Shown here piece after piece: positions 46,101 to 57,051 of a stretch of 64,000 bases of DNA. Source of the stretch: Ipomoea triloba (taxonomy: Eukaryota; Streptophyta; Magnoliopsida; Solanales; Convolvulaceae); NCBI RefSeq assembly GCF_003576645.1, contig NC_044919.1, positions 16,769,545-16,833,544 on the forward strand, given 5' to 3'. The first letter of the stretch is position 1. Every line of letters begins with the position of its first letter. Below the pieces are notes generated by a model that worked only from the letters and a program-made list of their open reading frames with translations, had not been told where the DNA came from and made no database searches. The translations under genes were made by a program, and so were the position numbers.

Positions 46101-46309
46101 CGCCACATCTTCATCTGCAAAAAAAAAAAACCCAATTTTTAGGCGAAAATTGAATTGAAAATCCGAAACCTAAAATAGATCTGAATGGGAGGGATTTGAA
46201 GGGAGAGACCTGGGGAGTCTCGAAGACTGTTAGTTCTATGTCTCCGTCTGGATATGCCATTGGAAGAGGCCACCATACCGGCTCTTCTAGCCTCTCGGTT
46301 ACGGTCCAT
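40172..46309 (-). CDS. TIC: TIME FOR COFFEE (TIC)-like nuclear regulator
   Basis: Thirteen coding exons: 46309-46210, 46114-45620, 45533-45349, 45262-44971, 44882-44480, 44372-44309, 44221-44132, 44053-43792, 43690-43588, 43485-43419, 43332-42919, 42835-40330, 40215-40172. All borders are GT-AG and the joined frame gives 1674 residues and one stop. Recognised family marks: the N-terminal MDRNREARR and SRRRHRTNSLRDSP; an Arg/Asp/Glu-repeat and SKRRRGDDSSQESVNDDEDE (basic, probably nuclear-targeting); ARSVHPKRSHDWISSG; LPPMGYMAPLQGVV; FSQPRPKRCATHCYIARNIH (about residues 690-709); and the C-terminal CWQPEKK. The 2.5-kb exon is low in complexity, with Gln, His, Ala, Gly and Ser runs. In Arabidopsis, TIC is a plant-specific nuclear protein that supports circadian clock amplitude and links to metabolic and jasmonate signalling; the same role here is inferred. 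The paralogue TIC-LIKE cannot be excluded. Confidence 0.95.
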
Positions 46310-46594
46310 CGGAGGAAAAAATCAAGTACCCCAGTTGAGAAAAAAGTCAATCGCAAATCTCCTCCCAGGTGGTGTAGCTGCTTCTCTGTGTTTTCTCCGG
46401 TCGCATAATTCTCCGCCGGATATGTGGCCGGACTCGCCGGAAAATCAATAATTGCCTCCCGCTCTCCGTCACCACCCAAATCGATTCTCTTCAATGATCC
46501 CCTTTTCACAAATGGGTGCTTTCACAGACACCTCTATCTCTCTCTCTATCTCTCTCTTTCTTACCTGTGTGTGCTTCTCTAGCTTCTTTGCCTT

Positions 46595-46632
<38 letters not shown>

Positions 46633-46900
46633 TCTACCCCAGAGCACTTTTTCTCTCTCTCTCTCTCTCTTCTATCACACACACTCTAATTCTCTCTATC
46701 TGCTCTTCCAATCTCATCGTCTTATGGTATTTCACTCTGGGGTTGGGAACCATCGCTTTTGACAATCACCTCAATCCAAACCCTCCGTTTCTCAGATGAT
46801 CCAACGGTGGAAATTTTCCCTTGCCAACATGGCACCGGAACCTGCCTTCACACTGACACTGCGTGTTACTTACACGTGTCGGTCCTCACCCTTGTCCACG
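46310..46900 (-). promoter_or_regulatory. 5' leader and proximal promoter of TIC
   Basis: Upstream of the ATG (46309) the sense strand has GA microsatellite tracts, seen as CT runs at about 46530-46672 on plus. These are common in leaders of plant regulatory genes. A palindromic ACACGTGT (46872-46879) contains the ACGT core of a G-box-like element, about 560 bases before the start codon. No TATA box was assigned. Confidence 0.5.
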
Positions 46901-46939
46901 AGCTTCCGTGTTTGGCATTTTTATGATTATATTTTTCCG

Positions 46940-48109
46940 ATTTTGTTTCGACACTACAAGTACTAGTACTTACAACTCAATTAATTACCTCTAAATCTAC
47001 CTATATCATGTGCACTTTATCACTTTGTATATATATATATTTATATTTATATAATATCTAGTATATATGAATGATGCTTCTTTACAAAAATCCTTAAATA
47101 CCCTTTTTTATTTTATATTTAATTATTATTACGTCAACTTTTTATTAACTCATAACATCATATAGTAAATATTATGTTGAAATTTTTGTATATACAAATT
47201 ACTGCCTCCGTCACATTTTATATGTTTGGCTTAGTTAACGATATTTTACTGAAATTATTTTTAATTTAATTTTTTATAATATAAAATTTAGTATTAATAT
47301 ATAAAATTTATACATTTAGAAACTAGATTATAAGTATTATTACATATAAAAATTAAATTTAAAAATAATTAAGATTCACAAGAAAAAATAAGTTTAAAAA
47401 ATAAATAATTTGTTTGACCAATAAACAAGTGACGATTCCCCTAGGTCAGCTCCTGTGCCTCTCGGAGCGAATGTGAGTAGACTCGAACAGTTAAACGGAC
47501 GAAAAAAGATCCGGTGAATTTACCAAAAAAATAATAATAATAATAATAAACAGGGTATGTAAAATGAGATAAAGGAAGTAAAACATTTCAGAATTTAATA
47601 AAGTAGATATTGTAACACACAATATGCAAAAATTAATGCTTAATATTTAAACTAAATTATCATGATTATTTGCAAGAGATGAAATGAAAAATCTTAATTT
47701 ACTCTCACAACCTTTACCGTATAAATCATATCATAGCAAAATCTCTCTCAATTTCCAAATTTCAAATATGAAATCAAGAATTATGATTCTTTTAAAAATT
47801 ATTCCATATATTTAACGGTGTAACGATAATTTTGTCCAACAAAAATTAAAAGCATAATATTTTTAGCTCAACATACAATTCTACAAGCATAAAGACATTG
47901 ACACAATTTAAGGGTACTAATATAAAATCACTTTGATAAAATTTTGGGAATACAATAATATCAATATAAGTATTAAAAGCATTTTTGTTTTTCACTTATT
48001 AATTAACAACTGTGAAATAGTCCATTTGATCCTTTGCGACTAATGCAGACACAAATGTCATATCTAATTATTTTACATAATTGTCAGATACGTTTTTTAT
48101 CTGTTACTA
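46940..48109. other. AT-rich intergenic sequence, no gene seen
   Basis: Only AT-rich sequence, a short TA tract near 47030 and an (AAT)n-like tract near 47530 are visible between the TIC promoter and the LINE. No open frame of note. Confidence 0.6.
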
Positions 48110-48259
48110 TATTGGTCTTTCACCTCCGAATGAATATGTATTGTGGAGATTGGAGGATTTTTTCTCTCTAGGTTTCACCGCTTTTGTGACTGTTAGTCTG
48201 TTATTTTAGGAAGGTTCTTTTCACCCTAGCCGCTCGAAGCGGCCGAGGTTGGAGGCCCG

Positions 48260-49813
48260 ATGGCGGCGCCGGCCTCTGAAGTTCCACCGCCGGACGATAG
48301 GATGGCGGACGGAGACCAGCAACAGAGGGCTACCAAGAAGTTTAGAACCGCAAAACGTTCCTTTGCCGATACTGTGGCCTCTCAAGCCACATTCACCACG
48401 AAGGAAACTCCCAGAGAGGATGCCCACGACTGGGCCTTTGAAGATCCGATCATCGCATCCGACGATGAGATAGACATGCAGGATAAGGCGGATGGACGAC
48501 CGAGGGTCGTCTTCCCGAAAGAACTGAGGAAGGAGTTGTGCCAAGACTGGAAGTTGGCGTTGATCATCAAGTTTCTGGGAAAGAACGTAAGCTTCAGCGT
48601 GCTCAACCAACGCTTGCTGGCGATGTGGGGACTCCAAGGACGTTTCCATCTGATCGATATAGGCTTTGGGTTCTTCGTAGCCCGTTTCGATAACAAAACA
48701 GATTATCTTCACGTCCTCCTTGACGGACCCTGGAAGATATTTGACAACTACTTGGTGGCTCAAAGGTGGGAGCCGGATTTCAAACCAAGAATGGCAAAAC
48801 TGAAAAAGATGGCAGTATGGGTACGGTTACCGGAGCTTTCGATGGAGTACTTTAGAGATGACACCGTAAAACTAATCCTTGAAAACGTGGGGAAGCGGCT
48901 CAAACTCGATCGTGCCACAGCCATCAGGGAAAAGGGTAGGTTTGCGAGAGCCGCCATTGAGGTAGATCTCGACAAACCCTTAGTAACGGAGATATGGGTG
49001 CAGAACGAAGTGCAAATGGTGGAATATGAGGGTCTCCACGTCGTCTGCTTTGGATGCGGGGTGGTTGGTCACAGAGAACAAGACTGCCCTCTCAATCAGC
49101 CGAAGCCCCAAGAACCACCCCCGATGGATCTTAACAGTCCACCATCTGCCGAGAGGGATGAAACCCAACAGCCGCCTACACCCTCGCCCACCCCGACGTC
49201 CTCGCCGCCGGCTGTGGCGGAGAGACCACGCTATGGGTCTTGGATGCTTGTTACGAGGAAACCAAGAAACTACAATCAGAACAATAATCACCAACAAGCA
49301 AAACAATCCCAGCCCAATGCAAAAAGCAACCATAATCGCTTTCAAGCCCTCGCCAATAACAAAGAGCGCTCAACCCCGAACAAGAGCTCCTCTAACAAGG
49401 GCAAACAGCCTGCGCAAGCGGGAGGTAACGGCAAAGGTAAGTCTTCCTCCCCTATGAATCCCCCTCCGAATCGGCGGGGTGCTGTGCCCGTTGAAAGCCT
49501 TGTAGTGCCCCCAAATAATAGCAGGAACTCTGCGAACTCAAGTCGCAACCGTGGAGGGCACGCAGGAACGAATAGAGGGAAATCTGGAAATCACAGGGGA
49601 GGTGGTGCCTCTACAAGTGGGAGTTTTCCTGCTGGGGGGAATTGGCCTAGTAACTTGGAAACCAGTGGGGTTTTCCAATTTGGCAGATCAACACAGCTGC
49701 ACAATGTGTGCGACACGAATGTTCAGGGCCAACATGGTCCTCGGTCCTCTACTTGTCCGACGCCGGGGGAAGGCGGTCACCCAACTTCCCTCCCTGCCAA
49801 TAGCTCCACATGA
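48260..49813 (+). CDS. LINE ORF1 protein (DUF4283 and zinc knuckle)
   Basis: An intact frame of 517 residues starts with MAAPASEVPPPDD. A DUF4283-type region covers about residues 80-190 (LALIIKFLGKNVSFSVLNQR, FHLIDIGFGFFVARF, DGPWKIFDNYLVAQRWEPDF). A CCHC knuckle, CFGCGVVGHREQDC, lies near residue 262-275. The C-terminal third is rich in Pro, Asn, Gln, Ser and Gly with RGG-like patches, suiting RNA binding. The family packages LINE RNA into a ribonucleoprotein. The stop codon overlaps the ORF2 start as ATGA (49810-49813), which suggests that ORF2 is made by termination and re-initiation. The frame has no lesion. Confidence 0.93.
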   Translation: MAAPASEVPPPDDRMADGDQQQRATKKFRTAKRSFADTVASQATFTTKETPREDAHDWAFEDPIIASDDEIDMQDKADGRPRVVFPKELRKELCQDWKLALIIKFLGKNVSFSVLNQRLLAMWGLQGRFHLIDIGFGFFVARFDNKTDYLHVLLDGPWKIFDNYLVAQRWEPDFKPRMAKLKKMAVWVRLPELSMEYFRDDTVKLILENVGKRLKLDRATAIREKGRFARAAIEVDLDKPLVTEIWVQNEVQMVEYEGLHVVCFGCGVVGHREQDCPLNQPKPQEPPPMDLNSPPSAERDETQQPPTPSPTPTSSPPAVAERPRYGSWMLVTRKPRNYNQNNNHQQAKQSQPNAKSNHNRFQALANNKERSTPNKSSSNKGKQPAQAGGNGKGKSSSPMNPPPNRRGAVPVESLVVPPNNSRNSANSSRNRGGHAGTNRGKSGNHRGGGASTSGSFPAGGNWPSNLETSGVFQFGRSTQLHNVCDTNVQGQHGPRSSTCPTPGEGGHPTSLPANSST

Positions 49814-52800
49814 AGATCATTTCTTGGAACTGCAGGGGCATCGTCAATGGTCGTGTGAGGAAACACGTCAAAGAACTCCTTAATACATCCAACGTCGATG
49901 CCCTTTGCCTCCTTGAAATTCGTTCTCCCAAGGCGGATAAAATGATTGAGTTAGCCTCCAAATTGGGGTTTACCAAACACTTTATCGTTGAACCCTTGGG
50001 TTTTGCCGGTGGTCTGCTTCTCTTTTGGAAATCAGGCAATCTTGACTTAGACATCATCAGTCACAACTCCCAAGCCATTCACACTAAAGTGAATACCCGG
50101 CTGGGCGACTGTTTTATAACTTTTGCATATGTGCGTCCTAACTTGTTAGCGAAGTGCAGGTTCTGGAACGAGTGTAAGATGCTTGTTAGTTCTATACAGG
50201 GGCCCTGGTTACTCTTAGGCGACCTCAATGACATTGCATCAAATGATGAACAACGAGGGAGCGGTCCTATGACAAATACTGGCATGCAAAGATTTGTGGA
50301 CGCTTATAGCGATTGTGGTTTGATAGATCCAGGGGCGTCAGGCGCTAAGTTCACCTGGTGTCGGCTTGCAGGGAACAGGGTTACCCATCTGCGAAGACTG
50401 GATCGCGTGCTTTGGAATGTTAAGGCTCAGCTGCACTTCCCGAAAGCAAAAGTGGTTGTGCTTCCAAGGTTATATTCTGATCATAACCCCGTTCTTTTTA
50501 TTCAGGAAGCTAGAAGGCCCCCAAACCGCAACGAACGGCCATTTCGCTTTGAAGCCGCATGGCTTAACGGAGAGGATTACAATCACATTTGGTCAGAAGC
50601 TACGGTTAACAAGAACCGGTCCTTTGAGAATATAATTGAAACTGTGACACAGAATAGCAAACTTTGGAACCGTGACGTTTTTGGGAACATTTTCCAACAT
50701 AAGCGGAGACTGGAGGCTAGAATCAATGGGATCCAACGTGCCCTCAACTTCCAGTCATCACGGTATCTCCAGAGGCTAGAGAGACACCTTATTAATGAGC
50801 TCAATTCGGTCCTTGACCAAGAAGAAACTTTCTGGTTTCAAAAGTCAAGAACGACTTGGATCAAGGAAGGCGACAGAAACACCCGGTTCTACCACCACTC
50901 CGCCTTAATTAGAAGAGGCCGAAATCGTGTTCGGTTCCTTAAACTCCAAGGTACGTGGACTGATGACCCCCCATCCTTATCTAATCACATTGTTGGTTTT
51001 TTCTCTTCCCTTTTTGCTAGGGACCTCACGGATGAAGAGATTGATCTTGCACCCATAGCCGAGACAAATATCATTCCTCAGAACCAGTCTGAGAGTCTGG
51101 TTAGGAATGCCTCGCTCGAGGAAGTGAAAAAAGCCGTCTTTGGAATGAAAAAATTTGCAAGCCCTGGTCCAGATGGCATACCTGCAGGGTTTTACCAACA
51201 TTTCTGGGAAGATATTGGTCCAGCCTTAACGAGTATGGTCAACCAGGCTTTGAGAAACGGCGAGGTCAATAAATCTCTACTTCAAGCTTACGTTACTCTC
51301 ATCCCTAAAAAGGACGCGCCGGAATCAGCGGCAGACTTTAGGCCTATCACTCTTCTAAACGTGGCCTTCAAAGTGATTTCCAAGGTCCTAGTCAATTGGT
51401 TACGACCAATTATGTGCAAGATTATTGGTCCGCACCAAAACAGTTTCCTACCTGGACGCTCGACCCTGGATAATGTGATCTTAACTCAGGAGATCGTTCA
51501 TACCTTGAGTAGGAAAAAAAGAAAAAAGGGTTACATGATTGTCAAAGTTGATCTTCAAAAGGCCTATGACAGCGTTTCCTGGGTATTCTTGGAAAATACT
51601 TTAGAAGCCTTTGGGTTTCCAAGAAGAGTCATTGACCTCATTCTCTTTTCACTGAGGGAAAGTGATATATCTATCCTCTGGAATGGGGGTCGGCTCCCAC
51701 CTTTTAGCCCGGGTCGAGGTCTTAGACAAGGAGACCATCTCGCTCCTTACCTCTTCAATCTAGTCATGGAAAGGTTGGCATATGACATCCAAAGCAGAGT
51801 CGAGAACAGACATTGGAAACCGGTACGCATCACCAGAGGTGGGACAGGCATTTCACATCTCTTTTTCGCAGACGATCTCATGCTTTTCGGGGAAGCCTCA
51901 GAGAGACAGACGGAGGTTATGATGGAGTGCCTTAACTCCTTCAGCAAAGCGTCCGGGTTAAAGGTAAACCTCTCTAAATCTCTCATTTTCTGTTCCGCTA
52001 ACTCCAGTGCAGGTACTAAGAGACTTATAGCTGAGAAAACAAATATACCCCTGTCACCCAACTTGGGAGCATATCTCGGTATGCCCATTCTCCAACAACG
52101 GGTCTCTAGAAACACCTTCACAACGGTGGTCGATAAGATGCGAAAGAAACTCGCCACTTTGAAAGCCAACTCCCTAAGTATGGCAGGACGGAGGGTCTTG
52201 GTTCAATCGTCGTTAGCAACCGTCCCCACTTATACCATGCAATCGACGGCGTTACCGATTAGTACGTGTAGCGAGATCGACAAAATTTGTAGGAACTTTT
52301 TGTGGGGCCATGACGACAATACGCGGAGCTTCATACAGTCAATTGGTCGGATATTTGTAAGCCTCGTGGTATGGGAGGTCTAGGTCTAGGGCTCAGAAAA
52401 GCCCGGGACTTCAATCTTGCTTTCCTTACTAAGCTTGCAGGTCAAATTTTCACCAACCAAGACAAGTTATGGGTCAAAGTTCTCCGGGAAAAATACGTGA
52501 AAGAGACTGACTTCTTACACCTCCCGGTTTGCGCGAACGGGTCCTGGGGTTGGAAAAGCATCATGAAGGGTAAACAAATTCTCATGAATGGGATGAAATG
52601 GGAGATTGGCAAGGGCGACTTGGNATGGGAGATTGGCAAGGGCGACTTGGTTAACTTTTGGCAGGATTGGTGGTTTGGTAGTGGCCCCCTCAACTCCATT
52701 CCGAATGTCAGTGTTCCGGTCAATCTAGAAGCGATGAAAGTTCATGAGACCATAAAAGAAGATGGAAGCTGGGACATAACAATGCTTGATCACTTCCTAC

Positions 52801-53893
52801 CGCCCAACATTGTAAACAGCATCAGAGCCGTCCCTCTCCCGGTCACTGGCATTCGGGGCGATGCTTTGGTATGGCCCAATTCCACTTCAGGTAAGATCTC
52901 GGTGTCCTCCGCCTTTCATTTTATTGCAGGTGATGATGACAGTGACGAGGACCATGCATGGATCTGGACAATTTGTAGCATTGGAAGAGTGAAACTCTTC
53001 CTTTGGAAAATCACGAAGAATGGACTGCTCACCAACGTGGANCATGTCCGAGCTGCGGGGAAGCAGATGAATCCCTCGACCACCTTCTTAGATGCTGTGA
53101 TACCGCTAGGAGTTGCTGGGATCTCGCATTACCTCCTACAGGCTTCATAACGAGCTTCCACCTCCCTATCACCCGCAGGCTGAAATAAGAATGCACCAGC
53201 AATGGATTGACGGGGTCAGGCATCCACTGGAAACTACTCTTCCCCTACATGCTTTGGAATATTTGGAAGGCAAGAAACAATCTCGTCTTCAAAAACCACC
53301 GGGCTCCTGCGGAAGTGATCGTTAGACAGGCAACAAGCGAAGCTTTGGAGGCGCAACACCTCCTCATTAATCGGAAGGGCCCCATGGCGGCTTGGTCACC
53401 GCCACCACCTGGGTCAGTCAAGTTGAACACAGACGGCGCCATGAAACGGAGCACTGGTTTAGCAAGTGCGGGCGGTCTGCTCCGCGACTACCAGGGAGAA
53501 TGGATCGTTGGCTTCACTACAAATATCGGGAATACCAACAGCTTTGTAGCAGAGATTTGGGGCCTTAGAGAAGGTCTTATAATTGCAAAGAACCATGGTA
53601 TACGAAGCATCATCATAGAAACCGACTCTGAAGCAGTGGTGGAGGTGCTGACAAGCCATGAAACCCCCTCAAACGTTTATACGTTACTTGCTGATTGCAA
53701 AGTCCTCATGGACTTTTTCCAAGAGTTCAAGATTGTCCACATCCTACGGGAAGGCAACCAATGTGCTGATCTTCTTGCTAATATGGGGTAAGATGCTCCG
53801 AGAGGTACATCTATCCTCGATCATCCTCCGGAAGGCTTAAGGGAGTTGCTGGTTCGTGACTCTCAAGGCGTTGCATCTTGTAGAAGGCGTTAA
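49810..53893 (+). pseudogene. LINE ORF2 (endonuclease, reverse transcriptase, RNase H), lightly damaged
   Basis: Order: apurinic-type endonuclease (about residues 1-230: SWNCRG, LLLGDLND, SDHNPVLF), reverse transcriptase (about 450-760: [71 protein letters not shown] with the catalytic aspartates), zinc-binding part (CPSCGEADESLDHLLRCC, near 53045-53100), and RNase H with LNTDGAMKR, TDSEA and HILREGNQCADLLANMG. The frame is open from 49810 to 52383. A one-base loss near 52330 shifts it. The N at 52624 lies between two copies of a 26-base sequence; at the N at 53042 coding sequence appears to be missing. In-frame TAAs occur at 53186-53188 and 53789-53791, and translation would end at 53891-53893. 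Whether the copy is truly dead depends partly on the N sites. Confidence 0.93.
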
Positions 53894-53951
53894 TTTTTTC
53901 GGGGCCCCGGCCCCTCCCTTTCACCAAAAAAAAAAAATATTGGTCTTTCAC

Positions 53952-55080
53952 TAGCATTTATGTCTTAATAGATTTATTTTGTAACTCAATGAACCAATTC
54001 GACAATAATGTAAAATATCAAAAGAAAAAAAAACAACAACAATTAGGTATTACGAAGATCCAAATCAACCAGTAAAGAATAATTAAAGGAACAAAATTAC
54101 TATTTCTCTAAATTTCTCTAAATATAATAACATGAGTGTGGAAATCAGATTTACCATAAATGTATAAATTAACTTGCGTGCATTTAAGATGCATTTTTTG
54201 CATAACAATTTACAAGTTGTTTATTTGGACTATCCAAATATAGCAAATATTTAATATCACTAAATAAATTTCATTGGATCATGATTAGTCAAACAATAAT
54301 CAAAATATAGACTATAAGATAAGTCATTAAGTCGTAATTTCTTCTTCTCCCAAAAGGCTGAATTCTCACCCCCAAGTAATTTCTAATACAATATATTTGT
54401 CAATCTCCTTAGGTAATATACAGGCGAGTTTGAAATGCATATCTTAAAATGCACGATTTCTGTAAATATCATAATTTCTCACTATTTTTAGCAGGTTTTT
54501 TTCATTTCCTACTTTTTTTCTAGCATTTTTAAACATTTTAAATTAATAACAAAAATAATTATATTATCATAAATTTGAATAACAAATTATAAAGAATGAA
54601 AAGATAACAAAAACTAGCATAATGGATTATGGGAATTGATATGGATTAATTCTTCCATATACTCAGTGTACAAAGTATGTAGAGAAAATGTATGTAAAGT
54701 ATAGTGCTCAATCCATAAATGGGCTCTCAATCTCTTCTTTATTGATTGTTCTTGAGTAAAATAGAGAGAAAGTAAAGAGCATATTCTCTTGGTCTTGTTT
54801 AGAGAGAGAGTGAAGATGGAAAAACCCTTGAACTTGAAGGGCTAGGGCCCTTATATAAGCCCAATACCTGTACAGTACACCGAATATACGTATAGTATTT
54901 GTAGGGCGGCATGAAGCGAATATCGTGATGAATGAATTGCACTCGGGACTCTGCTCTACTCATTAGAGAAGTCAGTCATTAGCTTGGAGGATAATGTTGC
55001 TAGGGTACTATTGGCCGTCTATATAGTTTGACTGTGACAATCTCGCCCCAACGTGTGAATCGTGTTAGAAGTTTGCTAAG
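53952..55080. other. Intergenic, with a possible LTR-like stretch
   Basis: The first 650 bases are AT-rich without genes. At about 54690-54900 the sequence has a promoter-like tatataag on minus and low-complexity agagagagagtgaag, as LTRs often do, and it lies just before a gypsy integrase fragment. No borders could be fixed. Confidence 0.35.
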
Positions 55081-55092
55081 ATCCCGGGACGA

Positions 55093-55925
55093 CCAGCGAC
55101 ATTCTATCAGCCGGTTAGTACAGTGATCCCATTCGCACGCTGGGGGGTGGATATCATAGGCCCCTTTCCAATGCTAGCAGCTCGTAAGAGATTCATAATA
55201 GTCGCAATTGATTATTTTTCCAAGTGGGTTGAGATAGAGCCCTTGGCGACGATTACCGCCCAACAATGTGATTGGTTCGTATGGAGAAATGTCATCTCTC
55301 AGTTCGGAGTCCTTGTGTATCTAGTCACCGACAACGAGAAACAATTTGAAAGTCAATATTTCTATAAAAAAAAAATTGGCAACCGTCGGCACGAGATCGA
55401 TCCAATTGTCGGTGGCATACCCTCAGGGGAACGGGCAAGTCGAGAACGACAATCGGACGATCTTGGATGGATTAAAGAAGAAATTGTTTAACGCCGGACG
55501 TAGTTGGGCGAACAAGCTGCCGTATGTGTTGTGGGCGAACAGAACTACCCCTCGGGAGGCAACGATGGAAACCCTGTTTGCGTTGGTTTATGGCGCCAAG
55601 GCGCGTCTGCCGATAGAAGCTTGGATCTCGACCTCGCGGGAAAGAGGCTATGGCGAAGAAGAAAACGAGTGAATGATGGTCGCTGAGTTGGATAGCCTGG
55701 AAGAAAAGAGAGAGGTTGTGGCTCGACGAATTGTCAAATACCAAAAGAAGGTCAAAGGATCCCGAGGCGTCTGAGTCCGACCGTGATATTTTTAGGTAGG
55801 AGATTATGTGCTCCGGGAAAGGCAGACCAGCCGACCAAATGAAACCGGGAAGTTTATGCAGAATTGGGAAGGTCCCTATGTGATTTCCACAGTGATTCGC
55901 CCGGGAACTTACAAGCTTGTTTAAG
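55093..55925 (+). pseudogene. Ty3/gypsy integrase fragment
   Basis: Translation in two frames gives the integrase core: FARWGVDIIGPFPMLAARKR, IIVAIDYFSKWVEIEPLATI, VTDNEKQFES, then after a frameshift near 55370 AYPQGNGQVENDNRTILDGL, LPYVLWANRTTPREATMET and LFALVYGAKARLPIEA. This is the second and third parts of the D,D(35)E motif. The C-terminal part (GDYVLRERQ, KFMQNWEGPYVISTVIRPGT) follows with stops. Reverse transcriptase and LTRs are not adjacent. The sequence stops where a MITE has inserted. Confidence 0.88.
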
Positions 55926-56197
55926 ATCATATGAGATCACTTGTTTAAGTGAGATTGTAAGATCAAATCTTGTGCATCAATGTAATAATTTAATGGTCTA
56001 GATTGATTGAGATTCTAAGTTGAAGTGTGTGCGAATGGTGATAAAATGTGTGCAAACGGTGATTAAGTGTGTGCAAACGGTGATTAAATGTGTGCGAACG
56101 GAGTGTGTGTGTCAATCAATCTAGACCGTTAAAAAATATTACGTAGCTGCACAAGATCTGATCTCACGATCTTACCTAAACAAGTGATCTCATTGGA
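55926..56197. mobile_element. Foldback MITE inside the gypsy fragment
   Basis: The arms atgagatcacttgtttaagt (about 55929) and its complement ending near 56193 are inverted; the similarity extends through caagatttgatc-type sequence and the ggtctagattgattga block. Between them are four tandem 21-base units (gtgtgcaaacggtgattaa) at 56025-56105. It encodes nothing. Confidence 0.7.
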
Positions 56198-56436
56198 ACC
56201 CTGCCCTATAAATATAACCGCTCAAATGCGGTCATCACGTCAGGTGTGGTCGTGTGGCCAAATCTTCATCGTCCAATTAGCTGCATCGAACGGCTCCATA
56301 TTGTTCTATATTTGTTAAATTCAAGAAACGCTTCTTAAGTTGGGGTATTTTGATAATTTTATGATGTGTTTTACGTGCATGATAGACAATTAAAGTTTGT
56401 TTTGATAGACAATAATCAAAGTTTATTATAATCAAA

Positions 56437-57039
56437 GTTGCAAAAATTGTGCCTAGGCGCCGATCAGGCACTAGGCGGCCGGCTAGGCGCCTAGACTGCC
56501 TAGCCGGCCACCCCGTCTCAACCCCCCCCCCCTTTTCTTCGTCGAGAAAAAGGAAATCAGCAACGAGAGAGAAAAAGGCGGTCGACGAACAGTCGAGATG
56601 CGATGTACTACAGCCTGCGCCTAAAAGAAGTTGACGCCGGAAGAAGCCTCTGTACTGCATGCGACGAGAGAGACATCAGATGTATCACCGTCGCCTCTAT
56701 TTGAGGTAACCACCACTGCCACCGGGCGAACTGCTGCAAAGTCGTCGCTGCCCATCACCACCGCTATCGCTAGGTTGGAGGTTGGAGGTTGCCGGTGATA
56801 GATGGCACAGCGAGATCCACCGTCGTAGATCTAAGATGGATGGGGATGGAGCTTTGAGATTTCACTATTTCAAATCTGAGAGAATAGTGAGATGGAGCTG
56901 GAGCTGGAGGCCTGGAGCTTTGAGATTCCATCGCCGTAGATCTGAGATATGTGAAAATGAACCACACTTCCCTTTATTAAATTTTAAAAAAATTTAAAAA
57001 TAAAAATAATTCGAGCACCTAACGTCTTTTTCAACCTTG
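56437..57039. mobile_element. cctaggcg-type non-autonomous hAT-like element
   Basis: A 12-base direct repeat, attataatcaaa, lies on both sides (56425-56436 and 57040-57051). The left end gttgcaaaaattg and the right end ctttttcaac are weak inverted repeats; after the left end comes a GC-rich part with repeated ctaggcg. The interior has C-runs and several small frames with no recognisable domain. The 33880-34003 stretch is a relative. Confidence 0.6.
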
Positions 57040-57051
57040 ATTATAATCAAA

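Larger units (their letters stand above)
48124..53937 (+). mobile_element. Near-complete L1-type LINE
   Basis: The 14-base direct repeat tattggtctttcac flanks it (48110-48123 and 53938-53951, 15 bases if one A is counted in). It has a 5' leader (48124-48259), ORF1, ORF2, a short 3' untranslated part with ggggccccggcccc, and an A-run ending at 53937. Its length of 5.8 kb is normal for plant L1 elements with an RNase H domain. A few lesions in ORF2 and two N positions are its only visible damage, so it is comparatively young. Confidence 0.96.

Noticed and set aside
48221..50057. Minus-strand frames opposite LINE ORF1/ORF2
   Set aside because: They lie antisense to well-supported LINE coding sequence and contain no recognised domain.
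53950..55080. Possible 5' LTR for the gypsy integrase fragment
   Set aside because: The orientation and borders do not fit: no primer-binding site or gag lies between it and the integrase.
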